From Mangrovivirga cuniculi (GTDB lineage: Bacteria; Bacteroidota; Bacteroidia; Cytophagales; Cyclobacteriaceae): a stretch of 64,000 nt of DNA. Shown here one piece after another: positions 40,008 to 51,371 of the stretch. The position numbers were made by a program, and so were the translations under genes. The notes beneath the pieces are model-generated. The model saw only the letters and a program-made list of their open reading frames with translations. It made no database searches and was not told the origin of the DNA. The first letter of the stretch is position 1; each line of letters starts with the position of its first letter. Location of the stretch: the NCBI RefSeq assembly GCF_005166025.1, contig NZ_CP028923.1, positions 4,597,902 to 4,661,901 on the forward strand, written 5' to 3'.

Positions 40008-42499
40008 ATGAGCAACGAAAATAAGCTTTCACCATTAGTTTTGACAGAACTGGCTGAAGATAATTCAGGAGATATGCTTCAATTGATAAATCCTGAGCAG
40101 GAAATTGATGATGACAAAACAATGGATAATCTCCCTGAAGAGTTACCTGTCCTTCCTATAAAGAACACCGTATTATTTCCAGGGGTAGTAATACCAATTA
40201 CTGTCGGAAGAAAAAAATCAGTAAAACTTGTAAAAGAAGTTTACGAAAAAGACCGGATAATTGGAGTTATCGCTCAGCAAAACAGCAATAACGAAGACCC
40301 TGGTAAGGAAGACATTTATGAGGTAGGAACTATAGCTAGAATTATAAAAATGATCGTTCTCCCGGATGGAAATATTACGATCATAATCCAGGGAAAGAAA
40401 CGATTTAAAATTAATGAGGTCAAATCTGAAGACCCATATTTAAAGGTCACCCATGAGGTGTTAGAAGAATCCTTCCCTGTAGACACTAATGAAAACCTTA
40501 TTGCGCTGGTACAATCTTTAAAAGATGCAGCTAATAAGATTCTCAAGTTGAACCCGGATATTCCACAAGAAGCTCAAGTTGCTCTCGACAATATTGAAAG
40601 CACTAAATTTTTGACTCACTTCCTTTGCTCTAACATCAATGCAGAGGTCGATGAGAAACAAAAATTACTTGAAATAAACGATGGTTTCAAAAGAGCTTCG
40701 CTACTGCTCGAATACATGACCCGCGACATCAAAATGCTTGAGATCAAGCAGGAGATTCAAAACAAGGTTCATGTGGACATTGATCAGCAGCAGCGGGATT
40801 ATTACCTCCGTCAGCAGATCAGAATACTACAGGATGAGCTAGGAAATGAAGGCCCTGAGGCAGAGATTGAAGAATTAAGAAAGAGAGGGGAAAAGAAAAA
40901 GTGGCCAAAGGATGTCGCAGAACATTTTAACAAAGAACTAGACAAAGTATTAAGACTCAATCCCCAGGCAGCTGAATATCCGGTTTTAATAAATTACTGT
41001 GAACTCATGCTTGAATTACCTTGGAATGAGTACACAGAGGATAATTTCGATCTTAAGAGAGCTAAAAAAATTCTTGACAAGGATCATTACGGACTGACCA
41101 AAGTAAAAGACAGAATCATAGAATACCTTGCTGTCCTCAAGCTTAAAAAAGACATGAAGGCACCAATTCTTTGCCTTTATGGACCTCCGGGGGTTGGTAA
41201 AACATCTCTGGGTAAATCTGTTGCCAAGGCACTCAATAGACAATATGTTAGAATGTCTTTAGGAGGTGTTCATGACGAGGCGGAAATCAGAGGCCACCGA
41301 AAAACCTATGTCGGTGCTATGCCCGGTAAGGTAATCCAGAATATAAAAAGAGCTGAATCTTCAAATCCGGTTTTCATCCTTGATGAAATTGATAAGCTCG
41401 ACTCTGGTCATCGGGGGATCCATCCTCGGCACTTCTGGAGGTTCTGGATCCGGAACAAAACAGTACATTCAGCGATAACTTCCTGGAGATAGATTACGAT
41501 CTTTCGAAAGTGCTTTTTATAGCTACAGCAAATAGTCTGGAGTCTATACCTGCACCATTGAGGGATAGAATGGAGATCATTGAGATCACCGGATATACTC
41601 ATGAGGAGAAAGTAGAGATCGCTAAAAAACACCTTATTCCAAAGCAGCGAAAAGAACACGGACTTAAGGCTAAAGATGCATCTTTAAATAAAGCTGCACT
41701 TAATAAACTGATCAATGGTTATACTCGCGAATCAGGAGTTAGAGGGCTGGAGCGTAAAATCGGTGCCGTAGTTAGAAATGTAGCCAAGTCCATTGCACTG
41801 GAAGAGGAGTATGAACCAAAAATCACTCCTGAAAAAATCATCGAGGTTCTCGGACCTGAAGTTTACGATCAGGAGCTTTATGAAAACAACAAATACGCCG
41901 GTGTAGTTACCGGGTTAGCATGGACTCCGGTAGGTGGCGATATTTTATTTATCGAATCCAGCTTAAGCAAAGGTAAAGGAAAACTCACTTTATCAGGTCA
42001 ATTAGGTGATGTGATGAAAGAATCAGCTGTTACAGCTCTTTCGTACCTAAAGTCTAATGCAGAGCATCTTAAAATTGATCACAGGCTTTTTAATGAATAC
42101 GATCTTCATGTTCACGTTCCGGCTGGAGCCGTACCTAAAGATGGTCCTTCAGCAGGTATCACTATGCTCACCTCTCTGGCTTCAATTTACACACAGAGAA
42201 AAGTAAAAGATAAGCTCGCCATGACCGGTGAGATTACCTTAAGAGGTAAGGTACTTCCGGTTGGCGGAATAAAAGAAAAGATCCTTGCTGCAGGAAGAGC
42301 AGGTATTAAGGAAATCATCATGTGTTCAAAAAACAAAAAGGATCTTAAAGACATAGAACCTGATTATATCAAGAATATTAAATTTCATTTTGTCGATACA
42401 GTTGATGAAGTGATCAAGATCGCTTTACTAAAAACTAAAGTTGAAGATCCGATGATCTTTTCATTTGATAAAAACCCAAATTCCAAGACGCAAATATGA
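40008..42499 (+). pseudogene. lon: ATP-dependent protease Lon, one-base frameshift
   Basis: Two frames (40008-41492 and 41510-42499) join into 830 residues if one G is added to the GGGGG run at 41413-41417, giving [17 protein letters not shown] as in all Lon proteins. Domains: LonSB (about 40-245, LPVLPIKNTVLFPGVVIPIT), helical region, AAA+ (Walker A GPPGVGKTS near 390, Walker [11 protein letters not shown]) and Ser-Lys protease ([11 protein letters not shown] and [14 protein letters not shown]). Lon degrades misfolded and regulatory proteins in the cytoplasm. The break is most likely a sequencing error. It is preceded by a sigma-54 promoter and followed with a four-base overlap by porQ. Confidence 0.93.
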
Positions 42500-43479
42500 T
42501 CCTGAAAAGGCATCTGATACTATTCATATTAACATTAATTTCATATACAGGGTTTGGTCAGCAAGTAGACCAAACCCAAATGCTTTTATTCCCTTCTTCA
42601 GCCAGGGATACAGGACTTGGTAGCCGAACCTTAACTACTACTGATGATGCAAGTGTATGGTTCAGGAATCCTTCGATGAACAATGACTCATCTCAGATCA
42701 GAATGGCTCACCTGACTTACGGTGATTACCTGGCTGACATAAAATATGGAACTCTTGCCTACGGACAGGAGATCAGTAAAGGCATTAAGGTCTGGGGAGG
42801 ATTTCAGTTTCTGGATTACGGTAGTCTTGAAAGAACGACAAATACAGGAATAACAGATGGAGAATTTTCCTCTTCAGCATTTCGAATTTCTGCCGGAGCA
42901 TCTCATAAAATCGGACTTTTTTCTCTCGGAATGAATATTAATTATGAGTCGTTCAATTTCGATGGATATTCAGAGGGCATAGCTTATCTTGATATCTCAG
43001 GAACATATTTTCATCCTGAAAAAGATCTAACTGCAGCATTGAGCATCCAGCAAATCGGTAAATTTGGTAGTGATGCATTTGATAATGATGTCCCACTCAG
43101 AATATCAATAGGAACGACATTTAAACCAGAATTCGCTCCCTTTAGGTTCACATTACAAGCGTTTGATTTAAATATTAAAAGGCCGGAGGGATTAGACCCG
43201 GAAGGTGAAGATTCCAGTCTGGATAAGGTTTTCTATCATATAAGTGCCGGTGCTGAAATTCTTTTACATAAAAATTTCAACCTTATGGCAGGATATAATT
43301 TTAACAGAAGGCAACAATTAAGAACGGATCAGGGAAACGGAGGCGCTGGTCTTTCGTTAGGGTTTAATATGAACCTTAAAGGATTCATGCTTTCCTACTC
43401 GCATGGATTCTTTCATCAGGGAGGTGGTGTAAACTACCTTTCATTACAAAAAGATATTTCATCTATATTCAATAAATAA
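42496..43479 (+). CDS. porQ: Type IX secretion system protein PorQ
   Basis: 327 residues with a signal peptide ending [26 protein letters not shown] then [10 protein letters not shown] and [20 protein letters not shown] give the PorQ pattern, followed by barrel strands to the C-terminus ([20 protein letters not shown]). In Porphyromonas, PorQ is an outer-membrane part of the attachment complex with PorU, PorV and PorZ, which cleaves and anchors type IX cargo. Here it starts within the lon stop (ATGA) and is followed seven bases later by hslU, so it is co-transcribed with two ATP-dependent protease genes. Confidence 0.85.
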   Translation: MILKRHLILFILTLISYTGFGQQVDQTQMLLFPSSARDTGLGSRTLTTTDDASVWFRNPSMNNDSSQIRMAHLTYGDYLADIKYGTLAYGQEISKGIKVWGGFQFLDYGSLERTTNTGITDGEFSSSAFRISAGASHKIGLFSLGMNINYESFNFDGYSEGIAYLDISGTYFHPEKDLTAALSIQQIGKFGSDAFDNDVPLRISIGTTFKPEFAPFRFTLQAFDLNIKRPEGLDPEGEDSSLDKVFYHISAGAEILLHKNFNLMAGYNFNRRQQLRTDQGNGGAGLSLGFNMNLKGFMLSYSHGFFHQGGGVNYLSLQKDISSIFNK

Positions 43480-43486
43480 AATTAAG

Positions 43487-44896
43487 ATGTCAAAAAAAGA
43501 AATTGCATTAACACCGAAGCAGATCGTAAAAGAACTGGATAAATATATTATCGGACAGTCAAGTGCTAAGAAAAATGTAGCTATTGCTCTTCGTAACCGA
43601 TGGAGAAGGATGAATACTAAGTCAGAATTGAAAGAGGAAATAATGCCTAATAATATTCTGATGATCGGATCTACCGGAGTCGGTAAAACTGAGATCGCCC
43701 GTAGACTTGCCAAACTTGCCGATGCACCATTTGTAAAAGTTGAAGCCAGTAAGTTTACCGAAGTAGGTTACGTAGGACGCGATGTGGAAAGCATGGTCAG
43801 GGATCTTGTTGAACAGGCTATTCACATGGTTAAAGTTCAGAAAAAAGAAGAGGTAAGAGAAAAAGCAGAGGGTATTGTTGAAGAAATCATTTTGGATGCA
43901 TTAATCCCACCAATAAAAAAGACTCCTGCAAGAACCGGATTTCAGTCTGCTAGTGAGACTAATTCATTTGAAAATGAGACAGCTCCTAAAACTGACGAGG
44001 AACTTAATGAAAAGACCAGGGAGCGATTCAGAGAAAAAATCCGAAACGGTGAGCTTGATGACAGAAAAATTGATATTGACATTAAAGCACCAAGCAATCC
44101 GGGAATAGGAATGATCGGTGGAGGAATGATCGACGAATCTTCAATGATTAACCTTCAGGATATGCTTTCTGGTATGATGCCAAAGAAATCCAAAAAAAGA
44201 AAAGTCACCATTGCAGATGCTAAAAAAATCCTATTGGATGAAGAAGCATCCAAGCTGATCGATTTTGAAGAAGTTAAAGAAGAGGCAGTTCAAAAAACGG
44301 AGAACACAGGGATAATATTTATTGATGAGATCGATAAAATTGCTGCATCTTCTAATAAGCAGGGAGCTGACGTTAGCCGTGAAGGAGTTCAGCGAGACCT
44401 CTTACCGATAGTAGAGGGAAGTTCGGTGACTACCAAGCATGGAGTGGTAAATACTGACCATATACTATTTATCTCTGCCGGAGCGTTTCATGTTAGCAAG
44501 CCCTCAGATCTTATTCCTGAATTACAGGGACGTTTTCCGATCAGGGTTGAACTGGATAATCTGACTGAAAGTGACTTCCTGAAAATATTATTAGAGCCAA
44601 AAAATGCTTTAACTAAACAATACGAAGCGTTATTTGATGCAGAGGAAGTTACTCTAGAGTTTACAGAAGAAGCACTTAAGCAAATTGCAAACATAGCTTT
44701 TGAAGTGAATGCTGAAGTTGAAAATATCGGTGCGAGGAGACTCCATACAGTGATGAGTAAACTTTTAAATGACTTTTTATATGAAGTTCCGGACGAAATA
44801 GGACCAAATGCAAAACTGATCATTACTGATGATATGGTTAGTGAAAAGCTTGCCGGACTAGTTAAAAATAAGGATCTTAGTCGCTATATCTTATAG
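43487..44896 (+). CDS. hslU: ATP-dependent protease ATPase subunit HslU
   Basis: 469 residues. [20 protein letters not shown], Walker [18 protein letters not shown], the pore loop [15 protein letters not shown], Walker [12 protein letters not shown], and the C-terminal [18 protein letters not shown] are all typical. The variable I domain covers about 115-245. HslU unfolds proteins and feeds them to the HslV peptidase; hslV is not in the window. Seven bases after porQ. Confidence 0.95.
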   Translation: MSKKEIALTPKQIVKELDKYIIGQSSAKKNVAIALRNRWRRMNTKSELKEEIMPNNILMIGSTGVGKTEIARRLAKLADAPFVKVEASKFTEVGYVGRDVESMVRDLVEQAIHMVKVQKKEEVREKAEGIVEEIILDALIPPIKKTPARTGFQSASETNSFENETAPKTDEELNEKTRERFREKIRNGELDDRKIDIDIKAPSNPGIGMIGGGMIDESSMINLQDMLSGMMPKKSKKRKVTIADAKKILLDEEASKLIDFEEVKEEAVQKTENTGIIFIDEIDKIAASSNKQGADVSREGVQRDLLPIVEGSSVTTKHGVVNTDHILFISAGAFHVSKPSDLIPELQGRFPIRVELDNLTESDFLKILLEPKNALTKQYEALFDAEEVTLEFTEEALKQIANIAFEVNAEVENIGARRLHTVMSKLLNDFLYEVPDEIGPNAKLIITDDMVSEKLAGLVKNKDLSRYIL

Positions 44897-44908
44897 TAAA
44901 AACTATTC

Positions 44909-45928
44909 ATGCGGCATTTATTAGTCGTTTTATTTTTAATTGGATTTTGCGGATACGCACAAGAAGAAACTGATACATTGTCATCAGACCGCTCAGATTA
45001 TATTGAGCGGTTTGACGACTATTTATATGTAAAAGGTCTGCTTGGAAATCGCTCTCTGAATGTTACTCTTGCAACAGAGGACCAGCAGACCATCCAATAT
45101 CGCCCCAATGGAAATGGATTGATCGGATTCGGAGGCTATGCCTTTGATTTAGCTTTCGAGGTAACTTTCAGGCTGCCGGAAAGAGAGGATGGAGATAACG
45201 CAAGGCTTTATGGCAATACTGACTACAGCGATTTTCAGGTTAATTTGTATGGCACCCAGTTTGGTGTTGATTTTTATTTACAAAAATACCAGGGCTTTTA
45301 CATTTCTAATGCCTCTCAGATCAACCAGAACTGGCAAAACGGTGACCCCCATCCCCAACGTTCAGATCTTTCTGTGAGAAATGTAAGCTTTACAGGATTC
45401 TGGATTGAGAATAGCGAAAAATTCTCTTTTAAATCAAGTTTTAACCAGACTGAGAGACAAAAAAAATCTGCGGGATCTTTTCTAATAGGATCTACAATGA
45501 GCGACATAAAAGTAGAGGCGGATTCCGCAATAAACACCATTCCTGACAACGATTTTAACCCAACTGTAAGATATTCAGGAGGTAAGTTTACAACTCTGAC
45601 TGTAATGCCAGGGTATACCCATAATTTCATTTTGAAGCAATTATTTCTCAACACCACACTTGCCGCCGGCATAGGGCTTCAGTGGCAAAAATATCCTTTT
45701 GAAGGTAAGCAAGTCAGGAATACTCAGATCAGAGCTGCATTAAATGGCCGTCTCTCGTTTGGATACAATGGTGACAAGGTATTTACCGGAACATCAATAG
45801 TTTTTCAAAATGCCAATGCCAATACAAGAAATGTCAATTTAAATGTCAGTGCCTGGAATTTTAAATTGTTTCTGGGATACCGAATTAAAGAATTCGGGAT
45901 TTTCAAAAAGGATCTAATGCCATTCTAA
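44909..45928 (+). CDS. DUF4421-like outer-membrane protein
   Basis: 339 residues with a signal peptide ending FCGYAQ. SDYIERFDDYLYVKGLLGNR, IQYRPNGNGLIGFGGYAFDL and VDFYLQKYQGFYI resemble the DUF4421 family of Bacteroidota outer-membrane beta proteins. The C-terminal half has alternating strands (YSGGKFTTLTVMPGYTHNFI, LAAGIGLQWQKYPFEG). Function unknown. It lies 12 bases after hslU, as last gene of the lon operon, and overlaps the convergent sixA by four bases. Confidence 0.7.
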   Translation: MRHLLVVLFLIGFCGYAQEETDTLSSDRSDYIERFDDYLYVKGLLGNRSLNVTLATEDQQTIQYRPNGNGLIGFGGYAFDLAFEVTFRLPEREDGDNARLYGNTDYSDFQVNLYGTQFGVDFYLQKYQGFYISNASQINQNWQNGDPHPQRSDLSVRNVSFTGFWIENSEKFSFKSSFNQTERQKKSAGSFLIGSTMSDIKVEADSAINTIPDNDFNPTVRYSGGKFTTLTVMPGYTHNFILKQLFLNTTLAAGIGLQWQKYPFEGKQVRNTQIRAALNGRLSFGYNGDKVFTGTSIVFQNANANTRNVNLNVSAWNFKLFLGYRIKEFGIFKKDLMPF

Positions 45929-46431
45929 AGCTGGCGGATCTCTTTTCCTTTATTTTTGGGATAATCAAAAAATTCGAAACGGGCCTTACCAGGTGCTGCT
46001 TCTGACCAGTCTCTTATACTTAAAGCAACAACCAGCACCCCGGCTGTCGGTATGTTGTCGATATCCAGTCCCAGGCTATCTGCAACACTATTCAGTCCCG
46101 GATTATGACCAACAATCATTAAAACATTTTCCTTTCCATTTTTTCGAATTACCTCCCAGATTGTTGATGTTGAGGCATGATAAAGATCTTTTTCCCATTG
46201 TATGTCATTTTTATCAAACTCCATATTCTCACATGCTTTAATTGAGGTGGCTGCTGCCCTTGCTGCTGGGCTTGAAATAACTTGTCTGGGCACCATCCCT
46301 AAAAGTCTTAATCGTTTTCCCATTTCAGGGGCATCATTTTTACCCCTTTTGTTTAAAGGTCTGTCAAAATCATCCATATAAGGGTCTTCCCAGGAAGATT
46401 TTGCATGTCGCATCAAAATGAGTGTTTTCAT
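45925..46431 (-). CDS. sixA: Phosphohistidine phosphatase SixA-like
   Basis: 168 residues from the ATG at 46431 (MKTLILMRHAKSSWEDP), the normal family start; an open extension to 46560 is not similar to anything. The RHA phosphatase motif, FDRPLNKRGKNDAPEMG, VISSPAARAAATSI and VGHNPGLNSVADSLG match the SixA branch of histidine phosphatases. It removes phosphate from histidine, for instance from HPt domains of phosphorelays; the substrate here is unknown, but several kinases are encoded nearby. Confidence 0.88.
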   Translation of the reverse strand: MKTLILMRHAKSSWEDPYMDDFDRPLNKRGKNDAPEMGKRLRLLGMVPRQVISSPAARAAATSIKACENMEFDKNDIQWEKDLYHASTSTIWEVIRKNGKENVLMIVGHNPGLNSVADSLGLDIDNIPTAGVLVVALSIRDWSEAAPGKARFEFFDYPKNKGKEIRQL

Positions 46432-46616
46432 ACGGAAGTATTTAATACTTAATTTATCAAATAAGTACCGTTTAAATAAGTCCGGATTCAAAATAGTTTC
46501 ATATAAAATCATTAGATATAACCCTGAAAAAGGTCTTTTTTTATTCACCTTGGATATCATAGATTAGGTCTTGGCATTTGATTATATTTAATAGGTAACC
46601 AAAAAAATCAATCTAC

Positions 46617-47297
46617 ATGAAAATCACATACTACGGTCAATCTTGTTTTATGATGGAAACAGCTGAGAAATCAGTATTATTTGATCCTTTCATCACTCCT
46701 AATGAACTTGCTAAAGACATTGATGTGTCATCTATCAATCCTGATTTCATTTTAATAAGTCATGGTCACCAGGACCACATTGCTGATGCAGTTGATATCG
46801 CCAAGCGATCAGGAGCAAAGGTGGTTTCCAACTTTGAAATCATATCGTGGCTCGAAGATCAGGGAATTGAAAATGGTCATCCGATGAATCACGGGGGAAA
46901 CTGGGAATTTGAATTTGGCAAAGTGAAATATGTAAACGCCATTCATTCTTCAGTATTACCGGATGGTACCTATGGTGGAAATCCGGGAGGATTTATTGTC
47001 GAATCAGATGGTTACTCAATTTATTTTGCCGGAGATACTGCCCTCCATATGGATATGCAATTGATTCCTCAATTCACCAATCTGGATCTGGCCATCATGC
47101 CTATCGGAGATAACTTTACTATGGGAGTAGACGATGCAGTAGTAGCGTCAGATTTTGTGAAATGTGATAAAGTTCTGGGAGTCCACTATGACACATTCCC
47201 TTATATTGAAATAGATCACGATGAAGCAGTAAAAAAATTCAAAGAAGCAGGGAAAGAATTAATACTTCTTGATATCGGTTCTTCAATGGATATTTAA
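46617..47297 (+). CDS. UPF0173-type metal-dependent hydrolase (metallo-beta-lactamase fold)
   Basis: 226 residues. MKITYYGQSCFMMETAEKSV at the start, zinc motif ISHGHQDHIADAV, NPGGFIVESDGYSIYFAGDT, and MPIGDNFTMGVDDA with VLGVHYDTFPYIEID near the end. This is the YtkL/UPF0173 branch of the metallo-beta-lactamase superfamily, cytoplasmic, substrate unknown. All metal-binding residues appear present. Single gene, with a symmetrical terminator after it. Confidence 0.9.
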   Translation: MKITYYGQSCFMMETAEKSVLFDPFITPNELAKDIDVSSINPDFILISHGHQDHIADAVDIAKRSGAKVVSNFEIISWLEDQGIENGHPMNHGGNWEFEFGKVKYVNAIHSSVLPDGTYGGNPGGFIVESDGYSIYFAGDTALHMDMQLIPQFTNLDLAIMPIGDNFTMGVDDAVVASDFVKCDKVLGVHYDTFPYIEIDHDEAVKKFKEAGKELILLDIGSSMDI

Positions 47298-47302
47298 ATA
47301 TA

Positions 47303-47329
47303 AAAACCGGGATTTAAATCCCGGTTTTC
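47303..47329 (+). terminator. Bidirectional terminator between convergent genes
   Basis: AAAACCGGGATTT pairs perfectly with AAATCCCGGTTTT, so it can act on either strand. Confidence 0.9.
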
Positions 47330-47331
47330 TA

Positions 47332-48515
47332 TTATAATCTTTTATTTACAGCCACGATCCATCTATCCGGAATCACTCCTTGCCCGGCTTGTTCGTAATC
47401 TTTATAGCTGCATGGGATAACACAGGTTTTGTTTATACCAATGTCCCATTTATTAATCTCCTCATCCTCTTTGGTTAACGGAACCTCCATCCACCAGCGA
47501 TCTGTAAATTTACTCTTATAAAAAACCATTTGGTCCGGTTCTCCCCAATTGGCACTACAAACTTTAAATAATCATTTGTCTTAAAGTTTTGCTCCTCTTT
47601 TCGATTTATCACGCCTTCAATAAAATACCAGATCATCACAGCCGAAACCATTGCACTCTTCATATTTTTATCGTCTTCAGAAGGATCATAACCATAAAAT
47701 CCGACACTACTTAGTTTTTCATTTAACCCAGCATACCAACAAACCTGGCATGCTTCCTCACCTGTCAGACCAAAAGGCTGAGCATTATTTACACCGGGAA
47801 AGTCTGCAGATTTAATTGCTGTCAGATCGAATGACATCATATCCGCTTCCCTGACTATTGGCTCGATCTCTTTAATGTCACTTCTTAAATACCCAAGTCG
47901 GAAAGTATCGAAATGCAACTTTTCAAGTGTATTCAATAATGTCTGATCAATCAAATAAGATTGATACCCCAGGAGAGTGAAGTTGAAAAGGTAATTTGGT
48001 TCATGAATTACTATATTTTGAATATGACGATGCTCAGAAGCCTGTTCTTTATCTCCGGACATATCTACAGTCCGATCTATCGCACAAACACTTATTAGTT
48101 TTTCCAGCCCCTCATAAGATTGATATTGACCATAATCAAGGTCATGACTCCCTCCTATAAAAACAGGAAGAATATTATTTTCTATTAAAACTCTGCCAAC
48201 TTCACTAAGACGCTGGCTAGTTTCATCATAGGATTGGCCATTTCTAAGATTTCCAAGATCCATAATGCTATATGGGCCAGCTCCCTTTTTCAGGTTATAC
48301 AGCTTCTTGCGAATTTCATCAGCGGCGGTTGCTATGCTACCAGAATTCTCAGCACCCCGGTTTTCTGTTAGCCCTATTAAGGCTATCGTACAATCATCAG
48401 GTAATTCAGCTTTTCCGTTATTAATGGTTAACTGAAAAAAGAATGAACTTCTGTCACTGATGTTTTCGTATAAAGATTCTGATACCGGATCAAAAAATAG
48501 ACTGAGGTCTGTCAT
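47332..48515 (-). pseudogene. Arginase-fold (formimidoylglutamase-like) protein, one-base frameshift
   Basis: Two frames (47475-48515 and 47332-47529) join into 394 residues by adding one G to the GGGG run at 47543-47546, giving VVPIGGEPDQMVFYKS. The ureohydrolase fold is visible: CTIALIGLTENRGAENSGS, FIGGSHDLDYGQYQSYE, VCAIDRTVDM, MMSFDLTAIKSADFPGVNN. Two of the usual manganese ligands differ: the His of DAHxD is Thr, and the second Asp of SxDxD is Thr. The family is often labelled formimidoylglutamase in Bacteroidota, but activity is doubtful. The frameshift itself is probably a sequencing error. Confidence 0.75.
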
Positions 48516-48544
48516 TATGAAACATTTTAATTTAGGCGTAAAAT

Positions 48545-48575
48545 AAAAAAAGGAACTCCATATTTGAAGTTCCTT
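48545..48575 (-). terminator. Rho-independent terminator of nqrF
   Basis: On the minus strand AAGGAACT and AGTTCCTT pair, followed by TTTTTTATTTTA. Confidence 0.85.
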
Positions 48576-48596
48576 TAAATTTATTTTTTTGTGAGA

Positions 48597-49904
48597 TTAC
48601 CCTCCGAAGTCATCAAATCTGATATTTTCCTTCGGTACGCCCAACTCATCCAGCATCTTTAATACTGCTGCGTTCATCAAAGGAGGACCGCAAAGGTAAT
48701 ACTCAATTTCTTCAGGCTCAGGATGATCAGCCAGGTAATTATCATACAATACCTGGTGTATAAACCCTACATAACCATCTCCTTCGCTATCATGAAGATC
48801 TTTTTTGATTTTCCAGTTATCTTCTTCCATTGGTTCACTTAAGCCAATATAGAATTTAAAGTTAGGGAAATCATCTTCGATCTTTTCGAAGTGATCGAGA
48901 TAGAAAAGCTCCCTTTTTGATCTACCTCCGTACCAGTAAGAAACTTTTCTGTCAGTTTTCTCAGTATGGAAGAGATGGAAGATATGAGATCTTAGTGGAG
49001 CCATACCAGCACCACCACCAATATAAATCATTTCAGCATCAGACTCATTGATAAAGAACTCACCATATGGTCCTGAAATAGTTACTTTATCACCAGGTAC
49101 TCTTGAGAAAACATATGAAGAACAAATACCTGGATTCACATCCATCCATTTGTTGTTTTCTCGATCCCAAGGTGGAGTAGCGATACGGATGTTCAACATA
49201 ATAATGTTTCCTTCCGCCGGGTGGTTAGCCATAGAATAAGCACGGAAAATCGGCTCATCATTTTTCATGACAAGATCCCATAAACCGAATTTATCCCAGT
49301 CACCTTTATACACATCGTCTTTGTGTCCAAGCTCAGGGTGAGGTGTAATATCCATATCTTTGAAGTCCACAGTAATTTCCGGAACATCGATCTGAATATA
49401 TCCACCAGATTTAAAGTCAAGATTTTCTCCTTCTGGAAGCTTAACTTTAAATTCCTTAATAAATGTTGATACATTGTAATTGGAAACAACTTCGCACTCC
49501 CACTTCTTAATACCAAAGATTTCTTCAGGAACACGAATATGCATATCTTCCTTCACCTTAACCTGGCAGGAAAGTCTAACATTTTCTTTTTTCTCAGATC
49601 GAGAAAGGTGTCCTTCTTCAGTAGGAAGTACGTCTCCGCCACCATCTTCTACTACACATTTACACATGGCACAAGTACCTCCACCACCACATGCAGACGG
49701 TAAAAAGATCTTCTGAGATGATAATGTAGATAGAAGAGTTCCACCTGCTGAGGTTACGATCGGATTTTCCTCGTCACCATTTACGTAAATCTTAACATCA
49801 CCTTGCTGCACTAATTTTGATTGTGCAAAAAGCAAAATCAGCACTAGTGCCGAGATTACTAGGGTAAATGCTACAATTGAAACAATAATTGTCGTTGAAA
49901 ACAT
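48597..49904 (-). CDS. nqrF: Na+-translocating NADH:quinone reductase subunit F
   Basis: 435 residues. One N-terminal membrane helix (about 4-26), a plant-type [2Fe-2S] domain ([19 protein letters not shown], then LSCQVKV), the FAD site RAYSMANHP and the NADH-binding [16 protein letters not shown] and [13 protein letters not shown], ending with [17 protein letters not shown]. NqrF takes electrons from NADH and starts the sodium pump. The other subunits (nqrA-E) are not adjacent here, which is unusual. It has its own terminator. Confidence 0.95.
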   Translation of the reverse strand: MFSTTIIVSIVAFTLVISALVLILLFAQSKLVQQGDVKIYVNGDEENPIVTSAGGTLLSTLSSQKIFLPSACGGGGTCAMCKCVVEDGGGDVLPTEEGHLSRSEKKENVRLSCQVKVKEDMHIRVPEEIFGIKKWECEVVSNYNVSTFIKEFKVKLPEGENLDFKSGGYIQIDVPEITVDFKDMDITPHPELGHKDDVYKGDWDKFGLWDLVMKNDEPIFRAYSMANHPAEGNIIMLNIRIATPPWDRENNKWMDVNPGICSSYVFSRVPGDKVTISGPYGEFFINESDAEMIYIGGGAGMAPLRSHIFHLFHTEKTDRKVSYWYGGRSKRELFYLDHFEKIEDDFPNFKFYIGLSEPMEEDNWKIKKDLHDSEGDGYVGFIHQVLYDNYLADHPEPEEIEYYLCGPPLMNAAVLKMLDELGVPKENIRFDDFGG

Positions 49905-50041
49905 TTATCTGACTATTTTACTGATAATTTTTTCTTTAACTCTATTCAGGCCACAAATATATCATTAATTCTTTATTCCATGTAGTAGATAAATATGATT
50001 TTTACTACATAGCCTTATCAATATTCAAAAAGTTTAACTAC

Positions 50042-51018
50042 TCAGGCAAAAAGTTGTTTCCAGGTACCCTTATAAAAGTTATATTTAAAGGTAGATCTGG
50101 CTGCTGTCAACCAGTATTTATTAAAGTTAACGGCAAAACTTGGCTGCATATAACAGTTAATTACACACCCTTCACATTCCGGTAATCGACCTTCCATCAT
50201 CAAAACTTTTTGGATTTCTTCACTTTTATAGAGATCGTAAAGATTATTATCGATTGGCCATTTATCAATTGCAGAATGATAACAGGGACCAACTAATTCA
50301 TTAAAAGGCGAAATTACAACAGTCGATGATCCCGCTTTACACACCGGATGATCAATATGATTCCCCCCGTTTAAACGTAAATCGAGAAAGGCCTCATTTA
50401 TATAGATAAGTTTTTCTTTTCCCCAGCTTCTTAAAATGATAACTGCTCTTTATTAAAAGTGGCACAATTAATATCATTATAATCAAATGCCGGGTTAAGG
50501 ATCAATACCAACCCATTTGGTAAAGAAATATTATTATAGATCCTTTCAATTTCATTTAAATTTTCGGGAAAAACTGTCATCAATATATCCGGTCGCTCAT
50601 TATTTTCCTTAGCTATTGAAATTGAATCGAGAATTTTATCGTAACAATTAACTCTTCTTGCCTGGTTATGCTTTTCCTTAGATTCGAAGTCAAGAGAAAA
50701 ATGCAGCATATCAACTACTCCTTTTAATTCCGTATATTTTTTTGGATAAAGCAGCCCATTGGTAGTAAGAGTAGTTATAAAACCATAATGCTTAGCCAGA
50801 GATAGAAGTTCTCCAATCTCCCGATGAAGCAAAGGTTCTCCGCCTGTAAAATCGATTACTCTAACTCCCAGCTTTTTTAACGCTTTAAAATTGGATTCTG
50901 CGTCCTCTAATGAAATGTAAGGAGAAGGTTTTTCCCATATATCGCAAAAACTACAAGATGCATTACATCTATAGGTAACATAGTAATTGCATAATACCGG
51001 TTTTTTCCTTAGCAACAT
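50042..51018 (-). pseudogene. Radical SAM protein with SPASM-like C-terminus, one-base frameshift
   Basis: Frames 50431-51018 and 50042-50430 join into 325 residues by adding one T to the T run at 50433-50436 (plus AAAA), giving NKEQLSFLRSWGKEKLIYIN. The ATG at 51018 (MLLRKKPVLCNYYVTYRCN) is a better start than the upstream one at 51081. The cluster motif CNASCSFC is followed by VIDFTGGEPLLHREIGELL and LTTNGLLYPKKY. The C-terminus has further cysteines (GPCYHSAIDKW, CEGCVINCYMQPS), as in SPASM-type modifying enzymes. Substrate unknown and no precursor-peptide gene is obvious, though a 29-codon frame lies upstream at 51476. Confidence 0.8.
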
Positions 51019-51371
51019 GAAAGTAAAATTAAAACAGAACCCTATAGGAAATCGGAATATGAAGACAAATTTTATTAACAATAGGGTTAAAACATTACAT
51101 AATTATTCAGGAAAATTGATTTTAGGATAATAGGACAATATTAGTGTGAAATGATGTTTAAACAAATAAGCTTTCTTGTTTGTAAAATAAATGGTTAAGA
51201 TTCACGAATTTACTTATCTTAACAATTCATACATTCATCGAAGAAATTTATCATTTCGTCAACCATCATGACAAAAAACTACTGTTTATTCAATTTTTTT
51301 GAACAATTGACAATTCAGAATAATCTTCTGAGTAAAAAGTATGCTTACAGAGTATTTTTTTTGAAAAAGTG

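Noticed and set aside
40008..42499. Programmed frameshift in lon
   Set aside because: No slippery heptamer with a downstream structure, and the same kind of G-run loss occurs in many unrelated genes nearby.
46432..46560. Longer SixA start at 46560
   Set aside because: The family begins at MKTLILMRHAKSSW (46431); the extension matches nothing.
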